DNA from: Sphingosinithalassobacter tenebrarum
GTDB lineage: Bacteria; Pseudomonadota; Alphaproteobacteria; Sphingomonadales; Sphingomonadaceae
NCBI RefSeq assembly: GCF_011057975.1
Contig: NZ_CP049109.1
Location: 2,821,001 to 2,885,000, forward strand
Length of the DNA stretch: 64,000 bases
Direction of reading: 5' to 3'
Positions 1 to 9,278 of the stretch are shown here, in pieces; positions within the stretch are counted from its first letter, which is position 1; the number at the start of each line of letters is the position of its first letter. Position numbers and translations under genes: made by a program. Below the pieces are notes generated by a model that had not been told where the DNA came from, did no database searches, and was given only the letters and a program-made list of their open reading frames with translations.

Positions 1-176
1 CCGAAGGCCGCCCGGCAAAACGCGGGACGCGGATCGATCTGGGCATGAGCCTGTCGGTCTACAGCCGCACCCGCGACGGAACGCTGGTGGAGATACAGGA
101 CACCGGCGCACCCGCCGATCCGAACAACATCGGTGATCCGATGATTCATCTCGATACGTGGCCGACCGAACAATGA
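1..176 (+). CDS. 3' end of an unidentified protein
   Basis: An open frame enters from the left edge (reading in from base 3) and ends at the TGA at 174-176. It gives 57 C-terminal residues finishing in LDTWPTEQ. The piece is polar, with no membrane segment and no motif I recognise. It lies about 100 bases before the hydantoinase B gene on the same strand, so it could be the preceding member of that operon. Related gene sets sometimes carry a small third subunit, but nothing here shows that. The codon usage looks like real coding sequence. Function not assigned. Confidence 0.5.
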   Translation, partial: EGRPAKRGTRIDLGMSLSVYSRTRDGTLVEIQDTGAPADPNNIGDPMIHLDTWPTEQ

Positions 177-279
177 CGGCGTATATCGCAGGAAACGGGT
201 GCCCCTCCGGCAGCGCGCGAAACGCGAAGCCGCGGGAACAGGAAATCGGCGCCAAAAAGGATGCTGGAAAGGACCGTTC

Positions 280-2094
280 ATGTCGTTTGAACTGAACCGC
301 AAACTCGCCGCGAAGCGCGATCCCCTGCCAACCTCGGCGAATATCGATCCCGTCACCGCCGCCATCATCCGCGGCGCATTCGACACCGTTTCGTTCGAGG
401 CCGCTACGTTCCTCGGCCGCGCGGCATCCTCGCCGATCATCAACCAGTCGAACGAGCGCAACGCCGCGATCATCGACGCGCATGGGCGCCTCGCCGCCTG
501 CTCGATCGGCACCCCGCACCTCACTTTCGTCTCGCAGCTCACTGTCCGCTACGGACTCGAACATCGCGAGGACTATGACTGGGGGCCGGGGGACATCTTC
601 CTCGGCAACGATCCCGATCATGGCGGCGGCCATTTGCCCGACTATAACGTCTATGCGCCGGTCTATGACGATGACGGCGAGCTGGTACTCGTCCAGGCGC
701 TGCAGGCGCATCAGGGCGATACCGGCGGCAAGGACCCCGGCGGCTTTACCCTCGAAGCGACCGACATCTTCACCGAAGGCCTCGCCATTCCGTGCATCAA
801 GCTCGCGCATCGCGGCGAAAAGCGGCGCGACGTCATCAACCTCGTCGAGCGCAACAACCGCTTCCCTACTTTCGCGGGCGATCTCGCCGCGATGATGGGG
901 GCGGTTCAGCATTCGGTGAAGCTGCTTCAGGCGATCATCCGCAAATGGGGCACCGACAAGGTCAAGGCGGCGATCAACTACAATATCGCCCACACCGAGG
1001 AGCGTTTCCGCCAGGAAGTGGCGAGCTGGCCCGACGGCGAATATCCCGCGACGGTGTGGATCGACCATGACACGCAGGGGACCAAGGACATCAAGGTCCA
1101 GCTCTGCTGCACCGTGAAGGGCGATCAACTCACCGTCGACTTGACCGGCACCGACGACCGGCAGGAACTGGTCGGCGTGTGGAACACTTTCGGCAATACG
1201 CGCAGCTACATCATGACGCAGCTCGCCGCCGCCATCGATCCGACGATCATCAAGAATGAAGGCATGTTCGACGCGGTCGAGATGATCATTCCCGAAGGCT
1301 GCATCGCGCACCCGCCGCCCAACAAGCCCGCCGCACTGGGCTCGTTCCACCCGGCATGCGAAATCACCGAGGCGGTGTGCGTCGCATTGTCGCAGGTCGT
1401 GCCCGAACGCTCGGCGCCGCAGGTCTACAAGATCGGCATGCCCAACGCCGTGATCGGCTTCAAGGACGGCCAGATGTGGATGGACCAGGGCGTCGATTGC
1501 CGGACGATGGACACCAGCGCGGTCAAGGGCATCGACGGCTGGGGCAGCTGCCCCAACGCGCTCGGCAACCTCCTGCTTTCCGAAGCCGAGGACGCCGAAA
1601 GCCGCTTCCCGATCATCAATATCAGCCGCGAAATGACGCAGGACACCGAAGGCGCGGGCAAATGGCGCGGCATGCCGGGCAGCCTCAACGTCAAGCAGGT
1701 GCTCGAACCGACCACGGCGATGGCGTGGATGGTCTCGGCCGCCCACCCGCTGCGCGGCATGTGCGGCGGCGACGATGCCAGCCCTTATGGCAACACCTTC
1801 GAACTGGGCAGCGAGAATGAGCGCGAGATCGAACTCACCGCGCTCGCGCAGCTCCCCGCCGATGCCGTCATCGCCTATCAGCATGGCGGCGGCGCGGGCT
1901 TCTCGCCGGCGATCGAACGCGATCCCGAAGCGGTGAAGGAGGATGTGCTCGACGAATATATCAGCGTGGCACGCGCCCGCGAGAAGTACGGCGTCGTGCT
2001 GACCGGCAGCCTCGAAAACTACGACCTCGCGGTCGATGTCGAAGCGACCGAGAATCTGCGCGCGGAAATGGCGCTGCCGGTCGCGGCGGAATAA
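280..2094 (+). CDS. hydantoinase B / oxoprolinase family subunit
   Basis: This 604-residue protein is of the HyuB type, the second subunit of ATP-dependent hydantoinases, 5-oxoprolinases and the related acetone and acetophenone carboxylases. Visible family features are the N-terminal IDPVTAAIIRGAFDTV block, NDPDHGGGHLPDY near residue 110 and the QHGGGAGF block near residue 530. The start chosen is the ATG at 280, behind GGAAAGGA; an in-frame ATG at 199 has no ribosome site and would add an unconserved basic leader. The HyuA partner follows after 193 bases holding a palindromic repeat. Which of ring opening or carboxylation it performs cannot be told from sequence. Confidence 0.88.
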   Translation: MSFELNRKLAAKRDPLPTSANIDPVTAAIIRGAFDTVSFEAATFLGRAASSPIINQSNERNAAIIDAHGRLAACSIGTPHLTFVSQLTVRYGLEHREDYDWGPGDIFLGNDPDHGGGHLPDYNVYAPVYDDDGELVLVQALQAHQGDTGGKDPGGFTLEATDIFTEGLAIPCIKLAHRGEKRRDVINLVERNNRFPTFAGDLAAMMGAVQHSVKLLQAIIRKWGTDKVKAAINYNIAHTEERFRQEVASWPDGEYPATVWIDHDTQGTKDIKVQLCCTVKGDQLTVDLTGTDDRQELVGVWNTFGNTRSYIMTQLAAAIDPTIIKNEGMFDAVEMIIPEGCIAHPPPNKPAALGSFHPACEITEAVCVALSQVVPERSAPQVYKIGMPNAVIGFKDGQMWMDQGVDCRTMDTSAVKGIDGWGSCPNALGNLLLSEAEDAESRFPIINISREMTQDTEGAGKWRGMPGSLNVKQVLEPTTAMAWMVSAAHPLRGMCGGDDASPYGNTFELGSENEREIELTALAQLPADAVIAYQHGGGAGFSPAIERDPEAVKEDVLDEYISVARAREKYGVVLTGSLENYDLAVDVEATENLRAEMALPVAAE

Positions 2095-2136
2095 TCGGAA
2101 CGACAAGAAAGGGCGCGGCCGAGCCTCAATAATCTT

Positions 2137-2224
2137 CGTCATGCTGAACTTGTTTCAGCATCCACCAGGCCGCCGGCACCAGCGCCTGTTGGTCGGTGGA
2201 CCCTGAAACAAGTTCAGGGTGACG
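2137..2224. repeat. palindromic intergenic repeat, family A
   Basis: Two imperfect palindromic arms, TGCTGAACTTGTTTCAGCA and CCTGAAACAAGTTCAGGG, bracket a short GC-rich core. Each arm can form its own hairpin, and the outer ends (CGTCATGC and GGGTGACG) also pair loosely. The same arms recur near 4837, 30408 and 40035, with a variant near 17000. This copy lies between hydantoinase subunits B and A. It looks like a REP/BIME-type non-coding element. Confidence 0.8.
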
Positions 2225-2287
2225 ACGTGTGAAACGGGGATGGCCAAGCGCCCGAACAAGCAAACACACTCCCGGGGGAGCAAACTG

Positions 2288-4363
2288 ATGGGTTATCGCG
2301 TCGGCATCGATATCGGCGGCACGTTCACGGACTTCTCGCTGCTCAAAGGCACCGATGTTGTCCTCTACAAGAACCTCACCACGCCCGAGGATCGCTCGCT
2401 CGGCGTGATGAGCGGGCTTGAAAAGCTCGCCGAGATGGAGGGCCTGTCGCTTGCCGATTTCATGGGCCGGTGCGACGCGATCGTCCACGGCACCACCGTT
2501 GCCGACAACACGCTGATCGAAATGAACGGCGCGCTGACGGGCCTGATCACCACCGAGGGCTTTCGCGACGAGATGGAATATCGCCGCGGGTTCAAGGAAG
2601 ACATCTGGGATCTGCGCCTGACGCCGCCCAAGCAGATCACGCCGCGCCGCCGCCGCCTGACCGTGCCCGAGCGCATCCTGCACGACGGTACGGTCCACAA
2701 GCAGCTCGACGAGGATGCGGTCCGCGAGGCCTGCCGCCGCCTTTCCAAGCAGGGCGTCGAATCGGTCGCGATCTCGCTGCTCTTCTCCTTCGTCAATCCT
2801 GCGCACGAAAAGCGTGTCGCGGAGATCGTCGCCGAGGAAATGCCCGGCATACTCATCTCGAAGAGCCATGAGGTTCTCCCGCGCCAGCCCGAATATGACC
2901 GCACCTCGACCACGGTGGTGAACGCCTATGTCGCGCCGCGCGTCGCCTCCTATCTCGACCGTCTGGTCGAGCGCGTCTGCGAAGCTGGGTACACCAACCA
3001 GCTGATGGTGATGCAGGCTTCGGGCGGCGTGATGACCGTCGACTATATCGAAGGCGCGCCGATCCGCGTGCTGGCGAGCGGCCCGGCGGGCGGCGTCATC
3101 GGCTCGGCGCATGTCGGCACCGCCAAGGGCTATCCCAACATCCTGTGCGTCGACATGGGCGGGACAAGCTACGATATCTCGCTGGTGCAGGACGGCGCCG
3201 CACCGGCCGAAGCCGGCTGGAACATGCACCACCGCTATCTCGTCGGCGTGCCGATGGTGAAGGTGGAAACGCTGGGCGCGGGCGGCGGCTCGATCTGCCA
3301 CGTCAACGCAGGCGCGCTCGAAGTCGGCCCCGCCTCTGCCGGCTCCGAACCCGGCCCGATCTGCTATGGCCGCGGCGGCACCAGCCCGACCATCACCGAC
3401 GCGCTGGTCATGCTCGGCATCCTCTCGACCGATGAAGGCTTTGCCGGCGGCAGCTTCTCGCTGACCCGCAAGGGAGTCGACGAAGCGTTCGAAACACTCG
3501 CCCGCGAAATGGGCTATTCGGCCGAGGAAGCCGCGTTCGATTGCTGGCGCGTCGTCAACGCCAATATGAGCCAGGGCGTGCGCCGCATCACCGCGGGCAA
3601 GGGCATCGATCCGCAGGACATGATCATGCTCGCCTATGGCGGCAACGGCCCCGTCTTCGCCGCGATCCAGGCCGAGGATCTGGGCATCGAAAAGGTGCTC
3701 GTCCCCAAGGCATCGCCGACCTTCTCCGCGCTCGGCACACTCGTCGCCAATCCGACGATCGACGAGGAACGCTCGTACGTTGCGCCCGCCAATGCGCTCG
3801 ACACCGCCAGGCTCAAGGAGCTGTGGAAGGAACTCGGCGACCGCGCCGAGAAATATCTCACCGCCGCGCGCTTCGCCAAGGGCGACATCCAGGCCAATTA
3901 TCAGCTCAACATGCGCTATCCCGGCCAGAATTTCGCGCTGACCTTCGACATCAGCGACGGCCGGGCGCTCGGCGATCTCGACTGGGTCGATGACGGCATC
4001 GGCGCGAAAGCGATCGAACTGTTCAACGCGCGGCACATGGAAGAATACGGCCATATCCGCGAATATGAGGTGCCCGAGGTTATCGGCGTCCGCCTCGCCA
4101 CCTATGTCGAAACCGCCTCGCCCGCGGTGCTTCAGGGCACCAGCGCGGCGCCCAAGCCGGCCAAGCCCGCCAAGACGCGCCGCGCCAATCTCGGCACCGG
4201 GTTCAAGGATACCGATATCTATCTCGGCGCCGATCTGGCGCCCGGAAACTTCATTGTCGGCCCGGCGGTGATCGAGGAAACGTTCACCACGATCGTCGTC
4301 TATCCCGGCTGGAAGGCCTCGGTCGACGATGCGGGCGACTATCTGCTGACCAAACAGGGCTGA
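2288..4363 (+). CDS. hydantoinase A / oxoprolinase family subunit
   Basis: This 691-residue HyuA-type protein has the actin/hexokinase-like ATPase signature of the family. GIDIGGTFTDF near residue 6 is the first phosphate loop and CVDMGGTSYDIS near residue 287 is the second. With HyuB it would form the ATP-dependent enzyme acting on a cyclic amide or imide, or on a ketone carboxylation reaction. The ATG at 2288 follows GGGGGAG and begins exactly at the conserved N-terminus; the longer in-frame start at 2219 lies inside the repeat and is unlikely. A thioesterase gene follows after 11 bases. Confidence 0.9.
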   Translation: MGYRVGIDIGGTFTDFSLLKGTDVVLYKNLTTPEDRSLGVMSGLEKLAEMEGLSLADFMGRCDAIVHGTTVADNTLIEMNGALTGLITTEGFRDEMEYRRGFKEDIWDLRLTPPKQITPRRRRLTVPERILHDGTVHKQLDEDAVREACRRLSKQGVESVAISLLFSFVNPAHEKRVAEIVAEEMPGILISKSHEVLPRQPEYDRTSTTVVNAYVAPRVASYLDRLVERVCEAGYTNQLMVMQASGGVMTVDYIEGAPIRVLASGPAGGVIGSAHVGTAKGYPNILCVDMGGTSYDISLVQDGAAPAEAGWNMHHRYLVGVPMVKVETLGAGGGSICHVNAGALEVGPASAGSEPGPICYGRGGTSPTITDALVMLGILSTDEGFAGGSFSLTRKGVDEAFETLAREMGYSAEEAAFDCWRVVNANMSQGVRRITAGKGIDPQDMIMLAYGGNGPVFAAIQAEDLGIEKVLVPKASPTFSALGTLVANPTIDEERSYVAPANALDTARLKELWKELGDRAEKYLTAARFAKGDIQANYQLNMRYPGQNFALTFDISDGRALGDLDWVDDGIGAKAIELFNARHMEEYGHIREYEVPEVIGVRLATYVETASPAVLQGTSAAPKPAKPAKTRRANLGTGFKDTDIYLGADLAPGNFIVGPAVIEETFTTIVVYPGWKASVDDAGDYLLTKQG

Positions 4364-4374
4364 GCCGCACCGCG

Positions 4375-4812
4375 ATGGAGCCCGCGCAGCTCGAGGCCGA
4401 TGGCTGGCGCAAGTTCGATCCGCCGGGCTTTTCGGGTTCGGTCGGCCCCTATTGGCGGCGCGGATCGGGCGACACGCTGGAAATCGGCATCGTCGCGGGC
4501 GAGCACATCTCGAACCGGCATATCGGCAGCGTCCACGGCGGTGCGCTGATGACCTTTTGCGACGTCGCCTTTGGTGTCGCCGTGGTCGAAGCGCTCGGCC
4601 ACGCCCGCTGCGCGACGACGCAATTGCAGGTGCAGTTCGCCTCGCTTGCGAAAATGGGCGAGTTCGTCGTCGCGAGGCCCGAAATCGTGCACCGCACCTC
4701 GCGGATGCTATTCATGCGCGGCCTGGTGGGGAGCGAGAGCCGCACCGTCGCGAGCGCCGAGGGAATATGGAGCGTCCTGCGCGCACCGGGCGAGGATGCC
4801 AGCAAAGGGTAA
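4375..4812 (+). CDS. PaaI-like hotdog-fold thioesterase
   Basis: This 145-residue protein has the single-hotdog thioesterase pattern, with VHGGALMTFCDVAFG at about residues 53-67. The HGG motif and the Asp nine residues after the His fit PaaI-type acyl-CoA thioesterases. The family hydrolyses acyl- or aryl-CoA thioesters, often to free CoA trapped in dead-end intermediates. It starts 11 bases after the HyuA stop and is probably co-transcribed. A family A repeat follows its stop. The substrate is unknown. Confidence 0.82.
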   Translation: MEPAQLEADGWRKFDPPGFSGSVGPYWRRGSGDTLEIGIVAGEHISNRHIGSVHGGALMTFCDVAFGVAVVEALGHARCATTQLQVQFASLAKMGEFVVARPEIVHRTSRMLFMRGLVGSESRTVASAEGIWSVLRAPGEDASKG

Positions 4813-4836
4813 GGCCTGCCCTCCGCCAACTATGAT

Positions 4837-4969
4837 CGTCATGCTGAACTTGTTTCAGCATCCACTGGGCCACAGACGCTAACGTAGCAGCTCAAGCGGC
4901 GCCGTCGCGCACACCCCGCAAGCCTGGTACCGGCAGCACAGTGGACCCTGAAACAAGTTCAGGGTGACG
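4837..4969. repeat. palindromic intergenic repeat, family A (longer copy)
   Basis: It carries the same arms as the copy at 2137 (TGCTGAACTTGTTTCAGCA and CCTGAAACAAGTTCAGGG), separated by about 80 bases of unrelated core. It fills most of the gap between the convergent thioesterase and GST genes and may supply terminator-like hairpins to both. Confidence 0.78.
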
Positions 4970-5008
4970 GTTGCGTCTGGTTGATGCGGTTACACTCCGC
5001 ACCCCACC

Positions 5009-5629
5009 TCACGCGAAATCATACGGCCCACCGCGCTCCAGCGCCGCCTGATACGCCGGTCGCGCATGGATCTTCTCCAGCCACGCCTTCGTATTCGGCC
5101 GCCCCTTGAGCCCATCCATCCGCGCCGCCGCGAATTCGAGCGGGAAGCTCATCATCACGTCGGCAGCCGTGAACTCCTGCCCGGCGAACCAGGGCCGCTT
5201 GCCCAGCTCGGCCTCGATGAAATCGAGATGCACCTTCACCAGCGGCGCCAGCTTCTTCTGGATCGGCTTGCCGAGCAGCGGTACCATGCCGACGACCATC
5301 GTCATCAGCAAATTGGTCATCACCGACCCTTCGGCATAGTGCAGGAAATAGCGATAGCGCAGCACCGATTGCCGATCGCCCGGCGCGCCGAGCCGCCCGT
5401 CGGCCTTTTCGACCAGATATTCGATGATCGCCCCGGTCTCCGCGATCGTGTTCTCGCCATCCTGGATGATCGGCGACTTGCCGAGCGGATGGATGCGGCG
5501 CAGTTCGGCGGGCGCCGCCATCGTCTTGGCGCGCGCATAATGCTGCACCTCATAGGGCAGCCCCAGTTCCTCGAGCAGCCAGAGGACGCGCTGCGAGCGC
5601 GAATTTTCCAGATGGTGGACGATGATCAT
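5009..5629 (-). CDS. glutathione S-transferase family protein
   Basis: This 206-residue protein has the N-terminal thioredoxin-like domain (residues 1-80), with SRSQRVLWLLEELGLPYE near residue 10 and the glutathione-binding stretch GKSPIIQDGENTIAETGAI near residue 50. An all-helical C-terminal domain follows. It probably conjugates glutathione to, or removes it from, an electrophilic catabolite. The gene is last in line behind two CoA-transferases and an MDR oxidoreductase on the same strand, separated from them by a palindromic repeat. Substrate unknown. Confidence 0.87.
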   Translation of the reverse strand: MIIVHHLENSRSQRVLWLLEELGLPYEVQHYARAKTMAAPAELRRIHPLGKSPIIQDGENTIAETGAIIEYLVEKADGRLGAPGDRQSVLRYRYFLHYAEGSVMTNLLMTMVVGMVPLLGKPIQKKLAPLVKVHLDFIEAELGKRPWFAGQEFTAADVMMSFPLEFAAARMDGLKGRPNTKAWLEKIHARPAYQAALERGGPYDFA

Positions 5630-5660
5630 GGGGCTTCCTCCCTCTCTTTACTGCCTTGGT

Positions 5661-5786
5661 TCCTCCCCCGGAGGGGGAGGGGAACCGCGAAGCGGTGGAG
5701 GGGTATTGGCCTCCTGCGGCAGCGCTTGCGGCTCCTACCCCTCCACCATGCTCCGCATGGTCCCCCTCCCCTTCCAGGGGAGGAAC
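5661..5786. repeat. palindromic intergenic repeat, family B
   Basis: The outer arms TCCTCCCCCGGAGGGGGAGG and CCCCTCCCCTTCCAGGGGAGGA flank internal arms of the GGTGGAGGGGTA / TACCCCTCCACC type. The whole 126-base unit folds as a nested cruciform. Related units occur at 41517, 55204 and within 60817-61216. It lies between the MDR oxidoreductase and GST genes. Confidence 0.8.
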
Positions 5787-5818
5787 TTACCCAAGCGCCT
5801 AGCACGCAGGCTTGCCGC

Positions 5819-6817
5819 TCACAGCAAGTTGATACCAATCTTGCCGAAAAAGCCCCCGCTTTCGAGGTGATGCATCGCATCTACCAGCCGGTCTAGGTCA
5901 TAGACCATATCGACCACCGGCCGGATCGCATGTGCGGCGGCAAAGGCGAGCATCGCCTCATGCGCGCCGCGATTGCCGACGCTGATCCGCGCGATCATAT
6001 GGCCGATTTCCTCGTCCTTGCCCCAGCTGAAGGTGCCGTCGAGCATCCCGATCCCGGCGACGATCCCGCCTTCGTTGAGCAGCGCGGCGGACTCTTCGAT
6101 CGCCCCCGTCCCGACGACATCGACCAGGATATCGACGCCGCCGCCGATCGCTTCGCGCACCGCGCCCGGCCAGTCGCTCTCGGTCCGGTAATTGACGCCG
6201 ACATCGGCGCCGAGCGCCTTCGCCCGCGCCAGCTTCGCGTCGGAGGACGAGGTGATCGCCACTTTCGCCCCTGCCGCCTTCGCCCATTGCAGCGCCGCGA
6301 TCGAAACCCCGCCGGTCCCCTGCAGCAACACCCATTCGCCCGCCTTGATCGGCCGCACCGCGAACAGCGCGCTCCACGCCGTCAACCCCGCGCAGGGCAG
6401 CGTCGCTGCCTCCAGATCACCGAGCGTATCGGGCAAGCGGACCAGGCTCTCCGCGTCGAAAATCCCGGCATTGCGCGCCACCCCATCCATCGACCCGCCG
6501 AGCATCCGCTGCGGATCGGGCGGCCCGTCGATCCAGCCCTGCGCGAAAAGCGGGCTGACGCGGTCGCCCGGCGCGACGCGATTCACGCCCTCGCCCACCG
6601 AAGTCACAACGCCCGCCGCGCAGGAAAGCGGCACGAACTCGGGCTCCTTGGCGAGGCCGGGGATCAGCCCCTTCACCATGATCAGGTCGCGATAATTGAG
6701 CGTCGCGGCGGTCAGGCGGACCAGCGCTTCGCCCGGCCCCGGCTCGGACGGATCGTCGATCTCGCGAATTTCCACCGCGTCGATTCCCGCGCCGCCCTTG
6801 CCATATGCCGCTTTCAC
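5819..6817 (-). CDS. MDR-family NAD(P)-dependent alcohol dehydrogenase / quinone reductase-like
   Basis: This 332-residue medium-chain dehydrogenase/reductase has an N-terminal GroES-like domain (LNYRDLIMVKG near residue 40, GDRVSPLF near residue 85). The Rossmann domain shows LLQGTGGVSIAALQ near residue 160. The cysteine-rich structural zinc lobe of classical alcohol dehydrogenases is absent, which favours a quinone or enone reductase-like enzyme. The start is GTG and overlaps the preceding CoA-transferase stop by 4 bases (GTGA), indicating translational coupling. Substrate unknown. Confidence 0.85.
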   Translation of the reverse strand: MKAAYGKGGAGIDAVEIREIDDPSEPGPGEALVRLTAATLNYRDLIMVKGLIPGLAKEPEFVPLSCAAGVVTSVGEGVNRVAPGDRVSPLFAQGWIDGPPDPQRMLGGSMDGVARNAGIFDAESLVRLPDTLGDLEAATLPCAGLTAWSALFAVRPIKAGEWVLLQGTGGVSIAALQWAKAAGAKVAITSSSDAKLARAKALGADVGVNYRTESDWPGAVREAIGGGVDILVDVVGTGAIEESAALLNEGGIVAGIGMLDGTFSWGKDEEIGHMIARISVGNRGAHEAMLAFAAAHAIRPVVDMVYDLDRLVDAMHHLESGGFFGKIGINLL

Positions 6818-8010
6818 CGTGTCACGCCCTCCGCCACCAATCGTTCGCGCTCGGCATCGTCGATGCCCAGAATCTCCCCGAAGACATAGGCATTATGCTC
6901 GCCGAGGGAAGGCGCGCCGTCGGTGATTTCCGCGCCACCGGTCATCCGCCAGGACGGCCCGATGATCGGCTTCGCATTCCCCGCGCCATCGACCGTCATC
7001 GGATAGAATTCGCGACCCCAGAAATGCTCGTCTGCGATCAGATCGACCGAATTGGCGCTCTTCGCCGCCGGAACGCCCGCGCCCTGCAGCTTCTCGGCGA
7101 GCGCCTTTGCGTCCTGCGAACGCGTCCAGTCGGTGATCAGCGCGTCGAGCGCGTTCTCATTGGCCTTGCGGTCGGCGAGCGTCGCGAACCGCGCGTTATC
7201 GCCGAGCCCAAGCAACCCCGCCAGCGTTCCCCACTGCGCATCGTTCGCCGCGGAAATCGCGATCCAGTCATTGCCCGAACAGCGATAGACGCCATGCGGC
7301 GCCATCTCGGCATGGGCATTGCCGTCGCACGCCGCGATGCGACCGTTGAGGCTGTAGTCCATGAAGCTGTCGCCGATCATGCTCGTCATCGCTTCGACTG
7401 CCGAAACGTCGATGAATTGCCCCTCGCCGGTCCGCTTTCGATGGTTGAGCGCGACCAGCGCAGCGAATGCCGCAGCCGTACCGAACGTAGAATCGGCATA
7501 GCGGACATTCATTCCCTGCGGCGTCTCCCCGGCATAGCCGACCAGGCCGCTCAGCCCGCCCAGCGCGACGAAACAGGGCGCATAGCCGGTCTGGTTCGCA
7601 AGCGGCCCGTCATTGCCGTACATCCCCATCGACACCAGAATGACGTCCTCGCGCAAAGCCTTGAGCGCCGCATAGTCGAGCCCCAGCCGCTTCATCGCGC
7701 CGGGCCGGAGATTTTCGACGACGATATCGCATTCGGCGATCAACCGCTTGAGCAGGCCCATCCCCTCGGGCGACTTCATGTTGATCTGACAGCTCAGCTT
7801 CTGCGGATTGACCGACTGAAACCCCGGCGCCTGATTGATGTCGTCGACGCCGTAGAAACGCGTGACGTCGAGCGAGCCTTCGCTTTCCACCTTGATCACT
7901 TCGGCACCCAGAAAGGCGAGCTGCTTGCCCGTTTCCGGCCCTGCCCAGACCTTGGTGAGTTCGAGGACGCGGACCCCCGCGAGCGGCCCGCCGCGTTGCT
8001 TCAGGCTCAT
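6814..8010 (-). CDS. CaiB/BaiF-type (class III) CoA-transferase, subunit or copy 2
   Basis: This 398-residue protein has the CaiB/BaiF N-terminus (LAGVRVLELTKVWAGPETGKQLAFLGAEVIK, in part). The likely catalytic Asp is in RYADSTFGTAAAF near residue 170, just before the family's TGEGQFIDVS stretch. Such enzymes move CoA from a donor thioester to a carboxylic acid substrate. The gene overlaps the upstream CaiB gene by ATGA and the downstream MDR gene by GTGA. Tandem overlapping CaiB genes suggest two subunits of one enzyme, though independent enzymes are possible. Confidence 0.88.
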   Translation of the reverse strand: MSLKQRGGPLAGVRVLELTKVWAGPETGKQLAFLGAEVIKVESEGSLDVTRFYGVDDINQAPGFQSVNPQKLSCQINMKSPEGMGLLKRLIAECDIVVENLRPGAMKRLGLDYAALKALREDVILVSMGMYGNDGPLANQTGYAPCFVALGGLSGLVGYAGETPQGMNVRYADSTFGTAAAFAALVALNHRKRTGEGQFIDVSAVEAMTSMIGDSFMDYSLNGRIAACDGNAHAEMAPHGVYRCSGNDWIAISAANDAQWGTLAGLLGLGDNARFATLADRKANENALDALITDWTRSQDAKALAEKLQGAGVPAAKSANSVDLIADEHFWGREFYPMTVDGAGNAKPIIGPSWRMTGGAEITDGAPSLGEHNAYVFGEILGIDDAERERLVAEGVTR

Positions 8011-9173
8011 GCGTTCGCTCCTTCGTCCAATAGTGCATCGTGCTCGCCGAGCATCGGCGCCGCGCGGTCCAGCACGGCAGGCGTCGCGCTCATCCGATAG
8101 GGCACGCCGGGATAGCGCCGCGTGCCGAGCACGGAATGCGCCACTTCCTCGAAATAGCCGCGATGCGCGAGCTGCGGCGATCGCTCCAGATCATCGGCAT
8201 TGTTGAGCGGGACGAGCGTCAGCCCCAGCGCCTGCGCCTTCTCCGCCGCTTCGTCCTTGCCCTCGCCCTTCAGCCACTCGACGATCGCCCCGCGCACCTG
8301 CGCGATCCGCTCGGGGCTAAGCCCGCGTTCGAGCCAGTTGTCGGGATAGGCCTGCGCCCATTCGGGATTGCCGGTCAGTGTCTTGATCGCTTCCCAATGC
8401 GTCGGCGCCGACGCGAAGATATAGACGAAGCCGTCGCGGCACGGGAAAATTCCCGCCGGCCCGCCGAGATCGAACCGCGTGCGCTCCTCGCCCACATCCA
8501 TTTCGCCCGCGACCATCTGCGCCAGCACATAATCTACGCGCGACGCCAGGGTCTCCTGCATCGAGATATCGATAAAGGTCCCGCGCTCCTCGCGGCCGAA
8601 CAGCGCGGCGGCGACGCACATCGCGCCGTCGAGCCCGCCTTCATAGCTCGGCAGGAACCGCCCCGCCCCTTTCAGCGGCGGCTTGTCCGGGTCTGCGCCG
8701 CTAGGCGTGTGATAGCCCCAGCCGCTCGCCTGCATCACGGTCAGGTCCGTCGCGTGCCGCCGTTCGGGCGGCGCCGACTGGCCGAACGGGGTGATCGAAC
8801 AGGCGATCAGCTGCGGAAATTTCTCGGCAAGCGCCTGCGCATCGAGGCCCATCTCGGCAAGCCAGCCCGGCGCATGATCGTCGATCAGCACATCGGCTTT
8901 GGCGAGCAATGCACCCAGCGTCTCGCGCCCCGCCGCATCGCCCAGATCGAGCGCCACCGACCGTTTGTTGGTGTTGAGATACGCAAACAGCCCGCTCCGC
9001 TCGGCGCCCGGTTCGTCATCCAGAAACGGCCCCATCGCGCGGGTCGGGCTGCCGCTGCCGGGCCGTTCGATCTTGATGACTTCGGCGCCGAAATCGGCAA
9101 GCAGCTTGCCGCAATATTCGCCGGCGACCGCTTCGGCGATCTCGACGACCCGGACATGGTTCAGCGCAGACAA
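8007..9173 (-). CDS. CaiB/BaiF-type (class III) CoA-transferase, subunit or copy 1
   Basis: This 388-residue class III CoA-transferase opens with HVRVVEIAEAVAGEYCGKLL and GAEVIKIERPGSGSP near residue 30. The probable catalytic Asp is in EGGLDGAMCVAAALF, followed by RGTFIDISMQETL. It is the first gene of a leftward unit (CaiB, CaiB, MDR, possibly GST). A GAGAGGAG ribosome site lies somewhat far upstream of the ATG. The divergent neighbour is a KstD-like flavoprotein, and the 195-base gap should hold both promoters. Confidence 0.88.
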   Translation of the reverse strand: MSALNHVRVVEIAEAVAGEYCGKLLADFGAEVIKIERPGSGSPTRAMGPFLDDEPGAERSGLFAYLNTNKRSVALDLGDAAGRETLGALLAKADVLIDDHAPGWLAEMGLDAQALAEKFPQLIACSITPFGQSAPPERRHATDLTVMQASGWGYHTPSGADPDKPPLKGAGRFLPSYEGGLDGAMCVAAALFGREERGTFIDISMQETLASRVDYVLAQMVAGEMDVGEERTRFDLGGPAGIFPCRDGFVYIFASAPTHWEAIKTLTGNPEWAQAYPDNWLERGLSPERIAQVRGAIVEWLKGEGKDEAAEKAQALGLTLVPLNNADDLERSPQLAHRGYFEEVAHSVLGTRRYPGVPYRMSATPAVLDRAAPMLGEHDALLDEGANA

Positions 9174-9278
9174 AAGCGGCTCCTCTCAACTCGTTTTTCG
9201 CTGTTTGACACGGGGCCGCGGCGCGACACACCCGCGCGCTTGTCCCCGGTTGAATCGATAACAGCCGCAAACGGCACT

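Noticed and set aside
2126..4054. A 642-codon open frame on the minus strand
   Set aside because: It is fully antisense to the hydantoinase A gene, with biased composition and no recognisable domain. The sense frame has all family motifs.
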